Shown here one piece after another: positions 27,008 through 35,347 of a stretch of 64,000 bases of DNA (its first letter is position 1; every line of letters starts with the position of its first letter). The stretch comes from SELP01 sp035969385 (lineage in GTDB: Bacteria; Pseudomonadota; Alphaproteobacteria; Rhodobacterales; Rhodobacteraceae). The stretch spans positions 1-64,000 of the forward strand of contig NZ_JAYKKJ010000004.1 of assembly GCF_035969385.1 (NCBI RefSeq). The letters run 5' to 3'. The notes below the pieces were generated by a model. The model was not told the origin of the DNA and ran no database searches. It saw nothing but the letters and a program-made list of their open reading frames with translations. A program made the position numbers and the translations under genes.

Positions 27008-27681
27008 GGCAGGTATTTCCCGGCTTCCTTGCGGGCAAAGGGCTTCATCGCCGCCCCGTGTTCGGCAAGAAAGGCGCGGGTGCGGTCCGGGTCGTGTTTC
27101 GACAGATCACGCAGCCACCACGCGATTGCCTTTTGAATGAACCAGTCCCGGTCGGGGACATAGCCCGCGGCCCAGTCCAGCACCCTGTCGCGGATCGCCA
27201 GATCTTCGGGTTTCGGGTTGTTTTGCTTGGTCCAGGGCAGGGTAATGACAAGCGCGGCGCGGCGGGTCCATTTGAGTTCGGACGTGGTCCAGCCTTCGAC
27301 CTCGTCAATGCGGGTGGGGTCCGCGACCAGCCGCTTCATCCCGGCCATACAGACATGGTCGGCGATGGCCCAGCAATCGAAATCGGGAACCCAACTGGTG
27401 ATCAGCGCCCAAACCGCGTCATCCGGCCTGATCCGGGCCTGCGTCAACAGCTTGGCTGCGGCCAGACGGGCCTCATAGATGTTGGTTTGCCAAAGCTCAT
27501 CGGCCAAACGCATCCGGTCTTCAACCGACTGGGTCTGCCGCCAGGTCTTGGTCAGATCGTTGATTGATGGGTTGGTGACGCCCAGATAGGGCCGGTCCAC
27601 CTTGTGATAGGCGGCGGACCCTTCGGCGCGCCCGGGCTCGATGTGCTGCTCCAGCGCGGCAAGGGCCTCAGCAACCTGCAT
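27004..27681 (-). CDS. DNA alkylation repair protein (AlkD-like HEAT-repeat glycosylase)
   Basis: A 225-residue all-helical protein of the AlkC/AlkD family, which removes alkylated purines such as 3- and 7-alkyl adducts. Visible landmarks are PYLGVTNPSINDLTK, the WALITSWVPDFDCWAIADHV helix pair, and RDWFIQKAIAWWLRDLSKHDP near the C-terminus. ATG 27681 overlaps the glmS stop (TGATG); a GTG one codon upstream is also possible. It is the last gene of the glmU-glmS-alkD unit. Confidence 0.85.
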   Translation of the reverse strand: MQVAEALAALEQHIEPGRAEGSAAYHKVDRPYLGVTNPSINDLTKTWRQTQSVEDRMRLADELWQTNIYEARLAAAKLLTQARIRPDDAVWALITSWVPDFDCWAIADHVCMAGMKRLVADPTRIDEVEGWTTSELKWTRRAALVITLPWTKQNNPKPEDLAIRDRVLDWAAGYVPDRDWFIQKAIAWWLRDLSKHDPDRTRAFLAEHGAAMKPFARKEAGKYLP

Positions 27682-29498
27682 CACTCGACCGTCACGGATT
27701 TGGCAAGGTTGCGCGGCTGGTCCACATCCGTGCCCTTTGCGACAGCGGTGTAATAGGCCAGAAGCTGCGCCGGGATCGCATAGAGGATCGGTGCAAGGTC
27801 AGCGGCGATTTCGGGCATGGTGATCGTCTGCCAGACCCCATCGCCGGCCTGTGCGATACCGGTCCGGTCCGAGATCAAGAGCACCTTGCCACCCCGCGCC
27901 ATGACCTCTTCCATGTTCGATACTGTCTTGTCGAACAGGGCGTCGCGCGGAGCCATGACGATCACCGGAACGGTCTTGTCCACCAGCGCGATGGGGCCGT
28001 GCTTTAGTTCGCCCGATGCATAAGCTTCGGCGTGGATGTAACTGATTTCCTTCAGTTTCAATGCGCCTTCGAGGGCGAGGGGATACATCTGGCCGCGGCC
28101 AAGAAACAGGATATCCCGTGCCTCTGCCAGCTGGCGGGCAATGCTGCGACATTCCTCTTCGATCCCCAGTGCCTGGTTCAAAAGGCCCGGCAGGGTCGTC
28201 AAGGCCGCCAGCCGTTCCGCGACGTCCTCTGCCCCGATGATGCCGCGTGCCTTGGCCGCGTCCAGCACCAGCATTTTCAGAACGGTCAACTGGCAGGTAA
28301 ACGCCTTGGTCGAGGCAACGCCGACCTCGACCCCGGCAAGGATCGGCAGGGCCAGGTCGCTTTCCCGCGCGATCGAACTTTCGGCGACGTTCACGACCGA
28401 GACGATACTGTCGGCCTTATCCCGGCAATAGCGCAGGGCGGCGAGCGTATCGGCAGTTTCGCCGGACTGGCTGACGAAAACCGCCATGGTGCCGGGCGAT
28501 ACCGGGGGTTCGCGATAGCGGAATTCAGACGCCACATCGACTTCGACGGGCAAACGGGCGACCTGTTCGAACCAGTATTTGGCGACCACGCAGGCGTAAT
28601 AGGCGGTGCCACAGGCAACCATGGTGATCCGGTCGATGCGGGCCCAGTCGATTCCGGGGGCGGGCAGGGAGACAGCCCCGCCCGACACGTAGTGGTTCAG
28701 CGCCCCGGTCAACACGGTGGGCTGTTCCGCAATTTCCTTGGCCATGAAGTGCTTGTATCCGCCTTTGTCGATTGCCGCGGCATCGACTTGAACGGTCTTT
28801 ACCGGCCGGTTAGCCAGCTTGCCTGCGGCATCACGGATCTCGACACCAGAGCGCGTCACCACCGCCCAATCGCCCTCTTCAAGATAGGTGATCCGGTCGG
28901 TCATGGGGGCCAGCGCAATCGCGTCGGAGCCCACGAACATCTCGCCCTCGCCGTGACCGATGGCCAGCGGGCTGCCCTTGCGGGCGGCGATCATCAGGTC
29001 GTCTTCACCGTCGAACAGGAACAGCAGGGCATAGGCCCCATCCAGCCGGGCAAGGGTCGCCTCGACAGCCTTCTGGGGTGTAAGCCCCTGATTCATATAG
29101 TCTTCGCACAGAAGGGCCACGGTTTCCGTATCGGTTTCCGTTGTGTGGGGGATGCCCCTGGCATCAAGGTCGGCGCGCAGTTCCCGGAAGTTTTCGATGA
29201 TCCCGTTATGAACAACGGCCACGCGGCCCGCACGGTGGGGGTGGGCATTGGCCTCGGTCGCGGCGCCATGGGTGGCCCAGCGGGTGTGTCCGATCCCGGC
29301 CTTGCCCGCCAGCGGGTTGTGCACAAGATGATCGGAGAGGTTCACCAGCTTGCCCACCGCGCGGCGGCGGTCCAGCACGCCTTCGTTGACGGTGGCGATG
29401 CCCGCGCTGTCATAGCCGCGATATTCCAGCCGCTTGAGCGCCTCGACAAGGATCGGGGCGGCTTCGTGCGTGCCCAGAACGCCGACAATACCACACAT
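27681..29498 (-). CDS. glmS: Glutamine:fructose-6-phosphate aminotransferase GlmS
   Basis: A 605-residue enzyme making glucosamine-6-phosphate, the first step to UDP-GlcNAc. The nucleophile Cys2 opens the protein (MCGIVGVLGT). GHTRWATHGA and HNGIIENF belong to the glutaminase half. The two SIS isomerase domains show SQSGETADTLAALR and TKAFTCQLT, and KSVTVE is the conserved C-terminus. It lies 3 bases after glmU, so both UDP-GlcNAc genes are together. No glmS ribozyme is expected or seen. Confidence 0.97.
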   Translation of the reverse strand: MCGIVGVLGTHEAAPILVEALKRLEYRGYDSAGIATVNEGVLDRRRAVGKLVNLSDHLVHNPLAGKAGIGHTRWATHGAATEANAHPHRAGRVAVVHNGIIENFRELRADLDARGIPHTTETDTETVALLCEDYMNQGLTPQKAVEATLARLDGAYALLFLFDGEDDLMIAARKGSPLAIGHGEGEMFVGSDAIALAPMTDRITYLEEGDWAVVTRSGVEIRDAAGKLANRPVKTVQVDAAAIDKGGYKHFMAKEIAEQPTVLTGALNHYVSGGAVSLPAPGIDWARIDRITMVACGTAYYACVVAKYWFEQVARLPVEVDVASEFRYREPPVSPGTMAVFVSQSGETADTLAALRYCRDKADSIVSVVNVAESSIARESDLALPILAGVEVGVASTKAFTCQLTVLKMLVLDAAKARGIIGAEDVAERLAALTTLPGLLNQALGIEEECRSIARQLAEARDILFLGRGQMYPLALEGALKLKEISYIHAEAYASGELKHGPIALVDKTVPVIVMAPRDALFDKTVSNMEEVMARGGKVLLISDRTGIAQAGDGVWQTITMPEIAADLAPILYAIPAQLLAYYTAVAKGTDVDQPRNLAKSVTVE

Positions 29499-29501
29499 GG
29501 G

Positions 29502-30857
29502 TTAGCTGTCCTTCTTTTGTTGCGCAGCCTTGCGGGCGCGCAGTTTGTCGAACAGGCGCTTGGCCAGTCCGGGCTTGTTTTCCTGCTTGGCGCGGCTGAT
29601 CGCCATGGCGCCCTCGGGGACATCAGTTGTGACAACCGTGCCCGTGGCCGACATGGAATCGTCGCCCATCGTGACCGGGGCCACCAGCATGGTGTTCGAG
29701 CCAACAAAGACCCGTTTGCCAATGGTCGTCCGGTGCTTGAACACCCCGTCATAATTGCAGGTAATGGTGCCGGCGCCGATGTTAGTTTTTTCGCCGACGT
29801 GTGCGTCCCCAACATAGGACAGGTGGTTGATCTTGGCGCCTTCGTCCACTTGCGCGTTCTTCACCTCGACAAAGTTGCCGATGTGCACGTCCTCGGCCAG
29901 TTCCGCGCCGGGGCGCAGACGGGCGAAGGGGCCTACGGTCGCGCCGCGGCTGACATGGCAGCCTTCGAGGTGCGAGAAGGCCCGGATGCGCGCGCCGCTT
30001 TCGATGGTCACGCCGGGGCCAAACACCACGTTGGGTTCGATCACCGCGTCCCGCCCGATGACCGTGTCAAAGGCGAAATGTACAGTGTCCGGCGCGGTCA
30101 GGGTCACGCCGATGTCCAGTGCCTCTGCCCGGGCGCGGGCCTGAAAGGCGGCCTCGGCCGCGGCCAGATCGGCGCGGGAATTGACGCCCAGCGTCTCTTC
30201 CTCGGCGCAGGTGACGGCGGTGGCGGAAAGGCCCTTGGCGCGCGCCAGTTCGACCACGTCCGTCAGGTAGTATTCACCCGACGCATTGTTGTTTTCCAGC
30301 GCCGCGCAGAGGTCGAACAGAACGGGTGCGGATGCACAAAGAACGCCGCTGTTGCATAGGGTTATCGCGCGTTCTTCGTCCGATGCGTCCTTGAATTCTA
30401 CGATCCGGGTCAGGCTTTTCCCTTCCATGACCAAACGGCCATAGCGGGCGGGATCACCGGGTTCAAACCCCAGAACCACAACGTCGTGGGCAGCGCGGGC
30501 GGCGATCATCGCCTCCAGCGTTTCGGGGCGGATAAAGGGGGTGTCGCCGTAAAGGACAATCGCCTCGCCCTCGAATCCCTCCAACGCCGGGGCGGCCTGC
30601 GCCACGGCATGGCCAGTGCCCAACTGTTCGGCTTGAATGACCACATCGGCTTCGGGTGTCCAGTCATGCGCGGCGGCTGTCACCGCCTCGGCCCCATGTC
30701 CGGCGACGATCACCACACGGGACGGCGACAACGACGCGCCCGATTGCAACGCATGGACCAGCAGCGGCGCACCCGCGACCTCATGCAGGACCTTGGGCAG
30801 ATCGGAATTCATCCGGGTGCCCTGTCCGGCGGCCAATACGATCAATGCGGTTGCCAT
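29502..30857 (-). CDS. glmU: Bifunctional GlcN-1-P acetyltransferase / GlcNAc-1-P uridyltransferase GlmU
   Basis: A 451-residue enzyme finishing UDP-GlcNAc synthesis. The N-terminal uridyltransferase has LAAGQGTRMNSDLPKVLH, and the C-terminal left-handed beta-helix shows hexapeptide repeats and the acetyl-transfer region NHLSYVGDAHVGEKTNIGAGT. The start is at MATALIVLAAG, preceded by AAGGAAAC. A basic tail (RARKAAQQKK) ends the protein. Confidence 0.96.
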   Translation of the reverse strand: MATALIVLAAGQGTRMNSDLPKVLHEVAGAPLLVHALQSGASLSPSRVVIVAGHGAEAVTAAAHDWTPEADVVIQAEQLGTGHAVAQAAPALEGFEGEAIVLYGDTPFIRPETLEAMIAARAAHDVVVLGFEPGDPARYGRLVMEGKSLTRIVEFKDASDEERAITLCNSGVLCASAPVLFDLCAALENNNASGEYYLTDVVELARAKGLSATAVTCAEEETLGVNSRADLAAAEAAFQARARAEALDIGVTLTAPDTVHFAFDTVIGRDAVIEPNVVFGPGVTIESGARIRAFSHLEGCHVSRGATVGPFARLRPGAELAEDVHIGNFVEVKNAQVDEGAKINHLSYVGDAHVGEKTNIGAGTITCNYDGVFKHRTTIGKRVFVGSNTMLVAPVTMGDDSMSATGTVVTTDVPEGAMAISRAKQENKPGLAKRLFDKLRARKAAQQKKDS

Positions 30858-30996
30858 GCCTGTTTCCTTGTTCTGCCCGGCCTTCTGCGCCTCTTCTACC
30901 CGGCTTTGGCCGGGGCGCAAGTTTTGGGGGCTTCACAACAGTTTTCGGATCGTTACACCAGACCCGATCAATGGGGAAATTCAGGGGGCGGCGCCC

Positions 30997-31659
30997 ATGC
31001 GCACGGTTATTTTCGATCTGGACGGAACGCTGGCCGATACCAGCCGCGACCTGATCAATGCGGCGAACCACTGTTTTCGTGGTTTGGGACTGGGCGATGT
31101 GCTGACCCATCCCGCCGATGCCCCGACCGCGATGCGGGGCGGGCGGGCGATGCTGACCCTTGGGTTCGGCCGGACCGGCAGCCACGGCGAGGATGAGATC
31201 GACCGGCAATATCCCATCCTGCTGGAGGCCTACGGGCGCGACCTGTCGCGCCACACCACCCTGTTTCCGGGCACCATGGCGGCGGTCGGGGCGCTGCGCG
31301 GCGATGGGTTCGCGGTGGGCATCTGCACCAACAAACCCGAAGGGCTGGCCGAGCGGTTGATGCGCGACCTCGGCGTGCGCGATGACTTTGGGTCGCTGGT
31401 GGGGGCGGACACCTTGCCCGTCCGCAAACCCGACCCTGAACCCTTCTTCGAAGCGGTGCGCCGGGCCGGGGGCGATCCATCCCGCGCCCTGCTGGTGGGC
31501 GATACCGTGACCGACCGCGAAACCGCGCGGGCGGCGGGGGTGCCGTCGGTGCTGGTCACCTTCGGGCCCTTGGGGCGGGCGGTTGAAGACCTCGGGCCAG
31601 AGGCGCTGATCGACGACTTCGCCGAATTGCCCGCGGTCGCGGCCCGCCTGCTGTCCTAG
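30997..31659 (+). CDS. HAD family phosphatase (phosphoglycolate phosphatase-like)
   Basis: A 220-residue HAD hydrolase. Motif I is FDLDGTLADT, motif II GICTNKPEG, motif III K in RKPDPEPF and motif IV GDTVTDRETARAAG. The helical cap between motifs I and II puts it with Gph-like phosphatases, but substrate choice in this family cannot be read from motifs. It is divergent from glmU across a 139-base gap. Confidence 0.85.
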   Translation: MRTVIFDLDGTLADTSRDLINAANHCFRGLGLGDVLTHPADAPTAMRGGRAMLTLGFGRTGSHGEDEIDRQYPILLEAYGRDLSRHTTLFPGTMAAVGALRGDGFAVGICTNKPEGLAERLMRDLGVRDDFGSLVGADTLPVRKPDPEPFFEAVRRAGGDPSRALLVGDTVTDRETARAAGVPSVLVTFGPLGRAVEDLGPEALIDDFAELPAVAARLLS

Positions 31660-31662
31660 GGC

Positions 31663-31680
31663 GGTGGGGTGAATCCCACC
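31663..31680. repeat. Small hairpin related to the palindromic repeat at 21959
   Basis: GGTGGG-GTGAAT-CCCACC. It differs from the arm hairpin at 21958-21975 (GGTGGG-TTGAAA-CCCACC) only in the loop, so it is probably another member of the same repeat family. Confidence 0.6.
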
Positions 31681-31727
31681 ATTACAGGATGGTTGACGCG
31701 GCATCCCGCCCCGCCCAAGATCGCGCC

Positions 31728-32933
31728 ATGACAGAGGTATTCACAGGTTCGTTCACCCAGCAGGAACCGATCCCGGACGAGGGGATCGAGGCGGCGCTGC
31801 GCGTGATGCAAAGCGGGCGGTTGCATCGCTACAACACCGCCCCCGGAGAGATCGCCGAAACGGCGTTACTGGAGGAGGAATTCGCGCAGTCCACAGGGGC
31901 GAAATACTGCCTTGCCGTCGCCTCGGGCGGATATGCCATCGCCACCGCGCTGCGGGCCGCGGGGGTGCGACCCGGCGATCCTGTCCTGACCAATGCCTTT
32001 ACCCTTGCCCCCGTGCCGGGCGCGATTGCCAGCGTCGGCGGCGTGCCGGTCTTTGTCGGCGTGACGGAGGGGTTGGTCATCGACCTTGACGATCTTGCGT
32101 CCAAGGCGGGCCGGGCGAAGGTTCTGCTGTTGTCCCATATGCGGGGCCACATTTGCGACATGGCCGCGCTGATGGAAATCTGCGACCGCGCCGGGATCAC
32201 CGTGATCGAGGATTGCGCGCATACGATGGGGGCGCATTGGAACGGCACTCAATCGGGCCGCTGGGGTCGGTTCGGCTGCTACTCCACCCAGACCTACAAG
32301 CATATGAATTCGGGCGAGGGCGGGTTCCTTATTTCCGACGACGCCGAGGCGATGGCCCGCGCCACGATCCTGTCTGGCAGCTACATGCTCTACGACCGGC
32401 ACCGTGCCGCGCCGCCGCCGGAGGTGTTCGAGCGGGTGAAATACGAGACCCCGAATATCTCGGGCCGGATGGACAACCTGCGCGCCGCAATCCTGCGCCC
32501 GCAGTTGCGCCTTTTGTCGGAACAATGCGGCAAGTGGAACGCCCGTTACCGCGTGGTCGAGGCGGGGCTGCGCAACACGCCCGGCCTGACCCTCATCGAC
32601 CGGCCCGAGGAGGAGGGATTTGTCGCCTCGTCCTTCCAGTTCCTTTTGCGGGACTGGTCCGAGGAAGCCATTGTCGAGGTCATTGCCCGCTGTGCCGGTC
32701 GCGGTGTCGAGCTGAAATGGTTCGGATCGGCGGAACCTGTCGGCTTTACCTCGCGCTATGACAGCTGGCGCTATGCCCCGATCGAGCGGATGCCGAAATC
32801 GGATGCGATCCTGAAATCCATCGTCGATATGCGTCTTCCGCTGACCTTCAGCCTTGATGAGTGCGCGTTGATTGGCCGGATCATTCGTGACGAGGTTTCC
32901 ACCGTCTGGCAGGCGGAGGCGGCGACCGGGTGA
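31728..32933 (+). CDS. DegT/DnrJ/EryC1/StrS-family PLP aminotransferase
   Basis: A 401-residue PLP enzyme of the sugar-aminotransferase class. ASGGYAIATALRAAG binds the cofactor phosphate, VIEDCAHTMGA supplies the ring Asp, and the Schiff-base Lys is in YSTQTYKHMNSGEGG near residue 190. It opens the six-gene cluster and its stop overlaps the next gene (GTGA at 32930). No sugar-nucleotide genes are adjacent, so the substrate may not be a sugar. Confidence 0.85.
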   Translation: MTEVFTGSFTQQEPIPDEGIEAALRVMQSGRLHRYNTAPGEIAETALLEEEFAQSTGAKYCLAVASGGYAIATALRAAGVRPGDPVLTNAFTLAPVPGAIASVGGVPVFVGVTEGLVIDLDDLASKAGRAKVLLLSHMRGHICDMAALMEICDRAGITVIEDCAHTMGAHWNGTQSGRWGRFGCYSTQTYKHMNSGEGGFLISDDAEAMARATILSGSYMLYDRHRAAPPPEVFERVKYETPNISGRMDNLRAAILRPQLRLLSEQCGKWNARYRVVEAGLRNTPGLTLIDRPEEEGFVASSFQFLLRDWSEEAIVEVIARCAGRGVELKWFGSAEPVGFTSRYDSWRYAPIERMPKSDAILKSIVDMRLPLTFSLDECALIGRIIRDEVSTVWQAEAATG

Positions 32934-33421
32934 CGCTGGAAGAGGTCGAAGAGGAAATCCGCGCGGCGCTGGCTCGGCTGTGCCATCCGGTTCCCGATTT
33001 CCGGTTCGATCGTATCCCGTTTGGTGATGCCACACCCCATGTCGAAGGGGAGGGGCCGGAATTTGACTGGGTCATCTCTGAACGCGGGCGGGAATACGAA
33101 CGCCGCCGGGTGAGCGGGCCGGAATTGCTGTTCACGGCCCTGGACAGCATTACCCGGCGCATGGCGCAGGACGCAGAGCTGCGCAGCCGGACCAAGCTAC
33201 CCCGGAGCGCCGTGCAGCGCGCGATGGGCCGCCCTGTCCGCGACAACTACAGCCGCCAGACCTGGATGGAGGGGCACGCGCGCCTGATGGGCCATCTTCG
33301 CCCCCATTGGGAGGCCCGGGTGCGGGCCCATAACGACGCGCTGTTGCGCCGGTTTCCCCTGACCCCGGACGAGGTGACACATGCCCGGCGGCTTGATCTG
33401 TCGGAATTCGGACTGGATTGA
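32930..33421 (+). CDS. Imm63-like small protein
   Basis: A 163-residue protein that I recognise as resembling the Imm63 immunity family. The pattern WVISERGREYERRR, then a helix ending in ITRRMAQDAELRSR, then RLMGHLRPHWEARVRAHNDALLRRFPL, follows that family's order of blocks. Imm63 proteins are usually found beside polymorphic toxins; no toxin is present here, so in this cluster it may have another role. It starts inside the aminotransferase stop. Confidence 0.5.
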   Translation: MTLEEVEEEIRAALARLCHPVPDFRFDRIPFGDATPHVEGEGPEFDWVISERGREYERRRVSGPELLFTALDSITRRMAQDAELRSRTKLPRSAVQRAMGRPVRDNYSRQTWMEGHARLMGHLRPHWEARVRAHNDALLRRFPLTPDEVTHARRLDLSEFGLD

Positions 33422-33526
33422 GCCGCCGTTGCACCAGTGCCGCAGCAGGCCGGGTCCGGTTTTCCAGCCTTGTTCGCGGGTTGGGCGCAACCTAGGCTGG
33501 TGCCCGAGGGGCAGGGAGAGTTTGGC

Positions 33527-34474
33527 GTGATCCGCACGGTTCTGGCGGCGATGTCGCAGCGGTACATGGATGTCAGCCTGAAATCCGGGCCGGGATTGCG
33601 TGTGCGCATCCTGGAACGTCCGGGCCTTTGGATGGAGGCAGCGGCGCTTGAGGCGCTGTCGGCCGACCTGCGCCGGGTCGCCTCGCGCACCCTATCCGAA
33701 GGCGGGCTGACCTACGGCGTTCTTGCAGCCGACCGTGCCCGGATGGGCCAAAGCATCATCACCCTGGTCACCCGCGCCGATGGCACTCCTGTTGCCTTCA
33801 ACGCGCTGGCCGTGATGGAGCTGGACACCCAGCCGCGCCCGACCGAGGTGCTGCACCTTGGCCTTGTCATGGTAGACCCTGACGAGCGGTCCCGGTCCCT
33901 GTCCTGGGTGCTTTACGGGCTGACCTGTTTCCTGATCTTTTTTCGCCGACAGTTCCGGCCCGTCTGGATTTCAAACGTCACCCAGGTGCCTGCCGTGGTT
34001 GGCATGGTGTCGGGCATGTTTTCGAACGTCTGGCCTGTGCCTGATGGCGGCCGCCGGACCCTGACCCACCTGATCCTTGCCCGCCGGATCATGGAGGGCC
34101 ACCGCCATGTCTTCGGCGTCGGGTCGGAGGCCGGGTTTGACGAGGACAGGTTCGTGATCACCAATGCCTATACGGGCGGGTCGGATGATCTGAAAAAGAC
34201 CTTTGACGATGCGCCCAAGCACCGCGACGAGCGGTTCAACGCGTTTTGCGCCCAACAGCTTGATTACGACCGGGGCGACGACGTGATCCAGTTGGGGCAG
34301 ATGGACCTTGCCGCCATCGGTCGCTACCTGTCGCGCGAGGTTCCAAAGGGGCAGGTGCCGGGCCTGTTGATCACGGGCGGCATGGTGGCGCTGCGCCGGT
34401 TGATTCTGCCGCTTCTTTACTGGTCGGACAGTGGCCGGCAATGGGGCGTGTTGCGCCCGGCAAAGGACAGGTGA
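33527..34474 (+). CDS. GNAT-like protein of unknown substrate
   Basis: A 315-residue protein. The middle part (VLHLGLVMVDPDERSRSLSWVLYGL) resembles the acetyl-CoA-binding motif of GNAT enzymes but lacks the usual RGxG loop, and WISNVTQVPAVVGMVSGMFSNVWP fits the following strand and helix. It may be an acyltransferase with an altered donor or a non-catalytic relative. A hydrophobic stretch lies near the C-terminus. GTG 33527 is used because GGGAGAG lies just upstream; the frame extends 90 bases further. The next gene starts directly after its stop. Confidence 0.5.
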   Translation: MIRTVLAAMSQRYMDVSLKSGPGLRVRILERPGLWMEAAALEALSADLRRVASRTLSEGGLTYGVLAADRARMGQSIITLVTRADGTPVAFNALAVMELDTQPRPTEVLHLGLVMVDPDERSRSLSWVLYGLTCFLIFFRRQFRPVWISNVTQVPAVVGMVSGMFSNVWPVPDGGRRTLTHLILARRIMEGHRHVFGVGSEAGFDEDRFVITNAYTGGSDDLKKTFDDAPKHRDERFNAFCAQQLDYDRGDDVIQLGQMDLAAIGRYLSREVPKGQVPGLLITGGMVALRRLILPLLYWSDSGRQWGVLRPAKDR

Positions 34475-35347
34475 ATGGGCTTCGACTACGCCGAAATGAC
34501 CACCCGCAACATCGGGTTCGTCAGTGAAGAGGAACAGGCCCGCCTGCGCGGCGCGACGGTCTTTGTCTGCGGCACCGGCGGCATGGGCGGGGCGTGCATC
34601 CTTGCGCTGGCCCGGATCGGGGTCGGCCATCTGATCATCGCCGATCTGGACGAATTTGAAGTGTCGAACCTGAACCGGCAGGTGTTCTGTTTTTCCGACA
34701 CGATTGGCCGTCACAAGGCAGAGGCCACGGCCGAGGTCTGCGCCCGCATCAATCCGGAAATGGAGGTCACGGTGCTGCATGGCGACTGGGCGGAAGGGGT
34801 CGAAGATTGGGTGACGCAGGCCGATGTGGTGGTCAATGGAACCGATGATCTGGGCGCCTCGCTGCTGCTCTACCGCACCGCGCGCAGGCTGGCGAAATCG
34901 GTGATCGACGCCTACGCTTCGCCCTTGCCGTCGGTCTATGTCACCGCCCCTGATGACCCCCCGCACGAGGCGCGGATGGGCTATCCCACCGTCAGCACCG
35001 ACTGGGACAAGCTGACCGAGGATCAGCGCGCCACGGCCTTCCTGCGCGAGGCGGAATGGGTGGTGATCCATTCCTCGTCGCGCCGCTATATCGACATGGA
35101 GATGGTGGGCGATGTGGTGGCCGGGCGGCGCAGCCGCATGTCGTTTGCGCCGATGGTGATCACCACGGGGCAGCTGATGGCCTATGAGGTAGTGAACGCG
35201 GCTCTGGGTCGCCCGCGCGGGGCTGACAACCGGGGCTGGTTCTTCAATCCCTACCGGGGGCGGGTTGAACACCCCCGTCCTGCGATCATCGCGGCGATGC
35301 TGCGCCCGCTGGTGCGGCGGTTCCTGAACGGGCTGGCCGCCGGATGA
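34475..35347 (+). CDS. E1/ThiF-like adenylating enzyme without the catalytic cysteine
   Basis: A 290-residue E1-like Rossmann protein. VFVCGTGGMGGACILALARIG binds nucleotide. DLDEFEVSNLNRQ carries the conserved Asp and Arg, RHKAEA the Lys, and NGTDD the second Asp, so adenylation looks possible. The crossover loop after APDDPP has no Cys and there are no zinc CxxC pairs, unlike MoeB or ThiF. No ubiquitin-like partner is encoded nearby. Its stop overlaps the next start (ATGA). E1 domains fused to nitroreductases exist (Rv1355c family), and a nitroreductase lies two genes on. Confidence 0.8.
   Translation: MGFDYAEMTTRNIGFVSEEEQARLRGATVFVCGTGGMGGACILALARIGVGHLIIADLDEFEVSNLNRQVFCFSDTIGRHKAEATAEVCARINPEMEVTVLHGDWAEGVEDWVTQADVVVNGTDDLGASLLLYRTARRLAKSVIDAYASPLPSVYVTAPDDPPHEARMGYPTVSTDWDKLTEDQRATAFLREAEWVVIHSSSRRYIDMEMVGDVVAGRRSRMSFAPMVITTGQLMAYEVVNAALGRPRGADNRGWFFNPYRGRVEHPRPAIIAAMLRPLVRRFLNGLAAG

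Noticed and set aside
29499..29501. glmS ribozyme
   Set aside because: Only 3 bases separate glmU and glmS; there is no room for the ribozyme, which is typical of Gram-positive bacteria.
28032..30359. 775-codon open frame antisense to glmS and glmU
   Set aside because: Long antisense frames are common in GC-rich coding DNA; glmS and glmU are intact and the antisense product has no recognisable domain.
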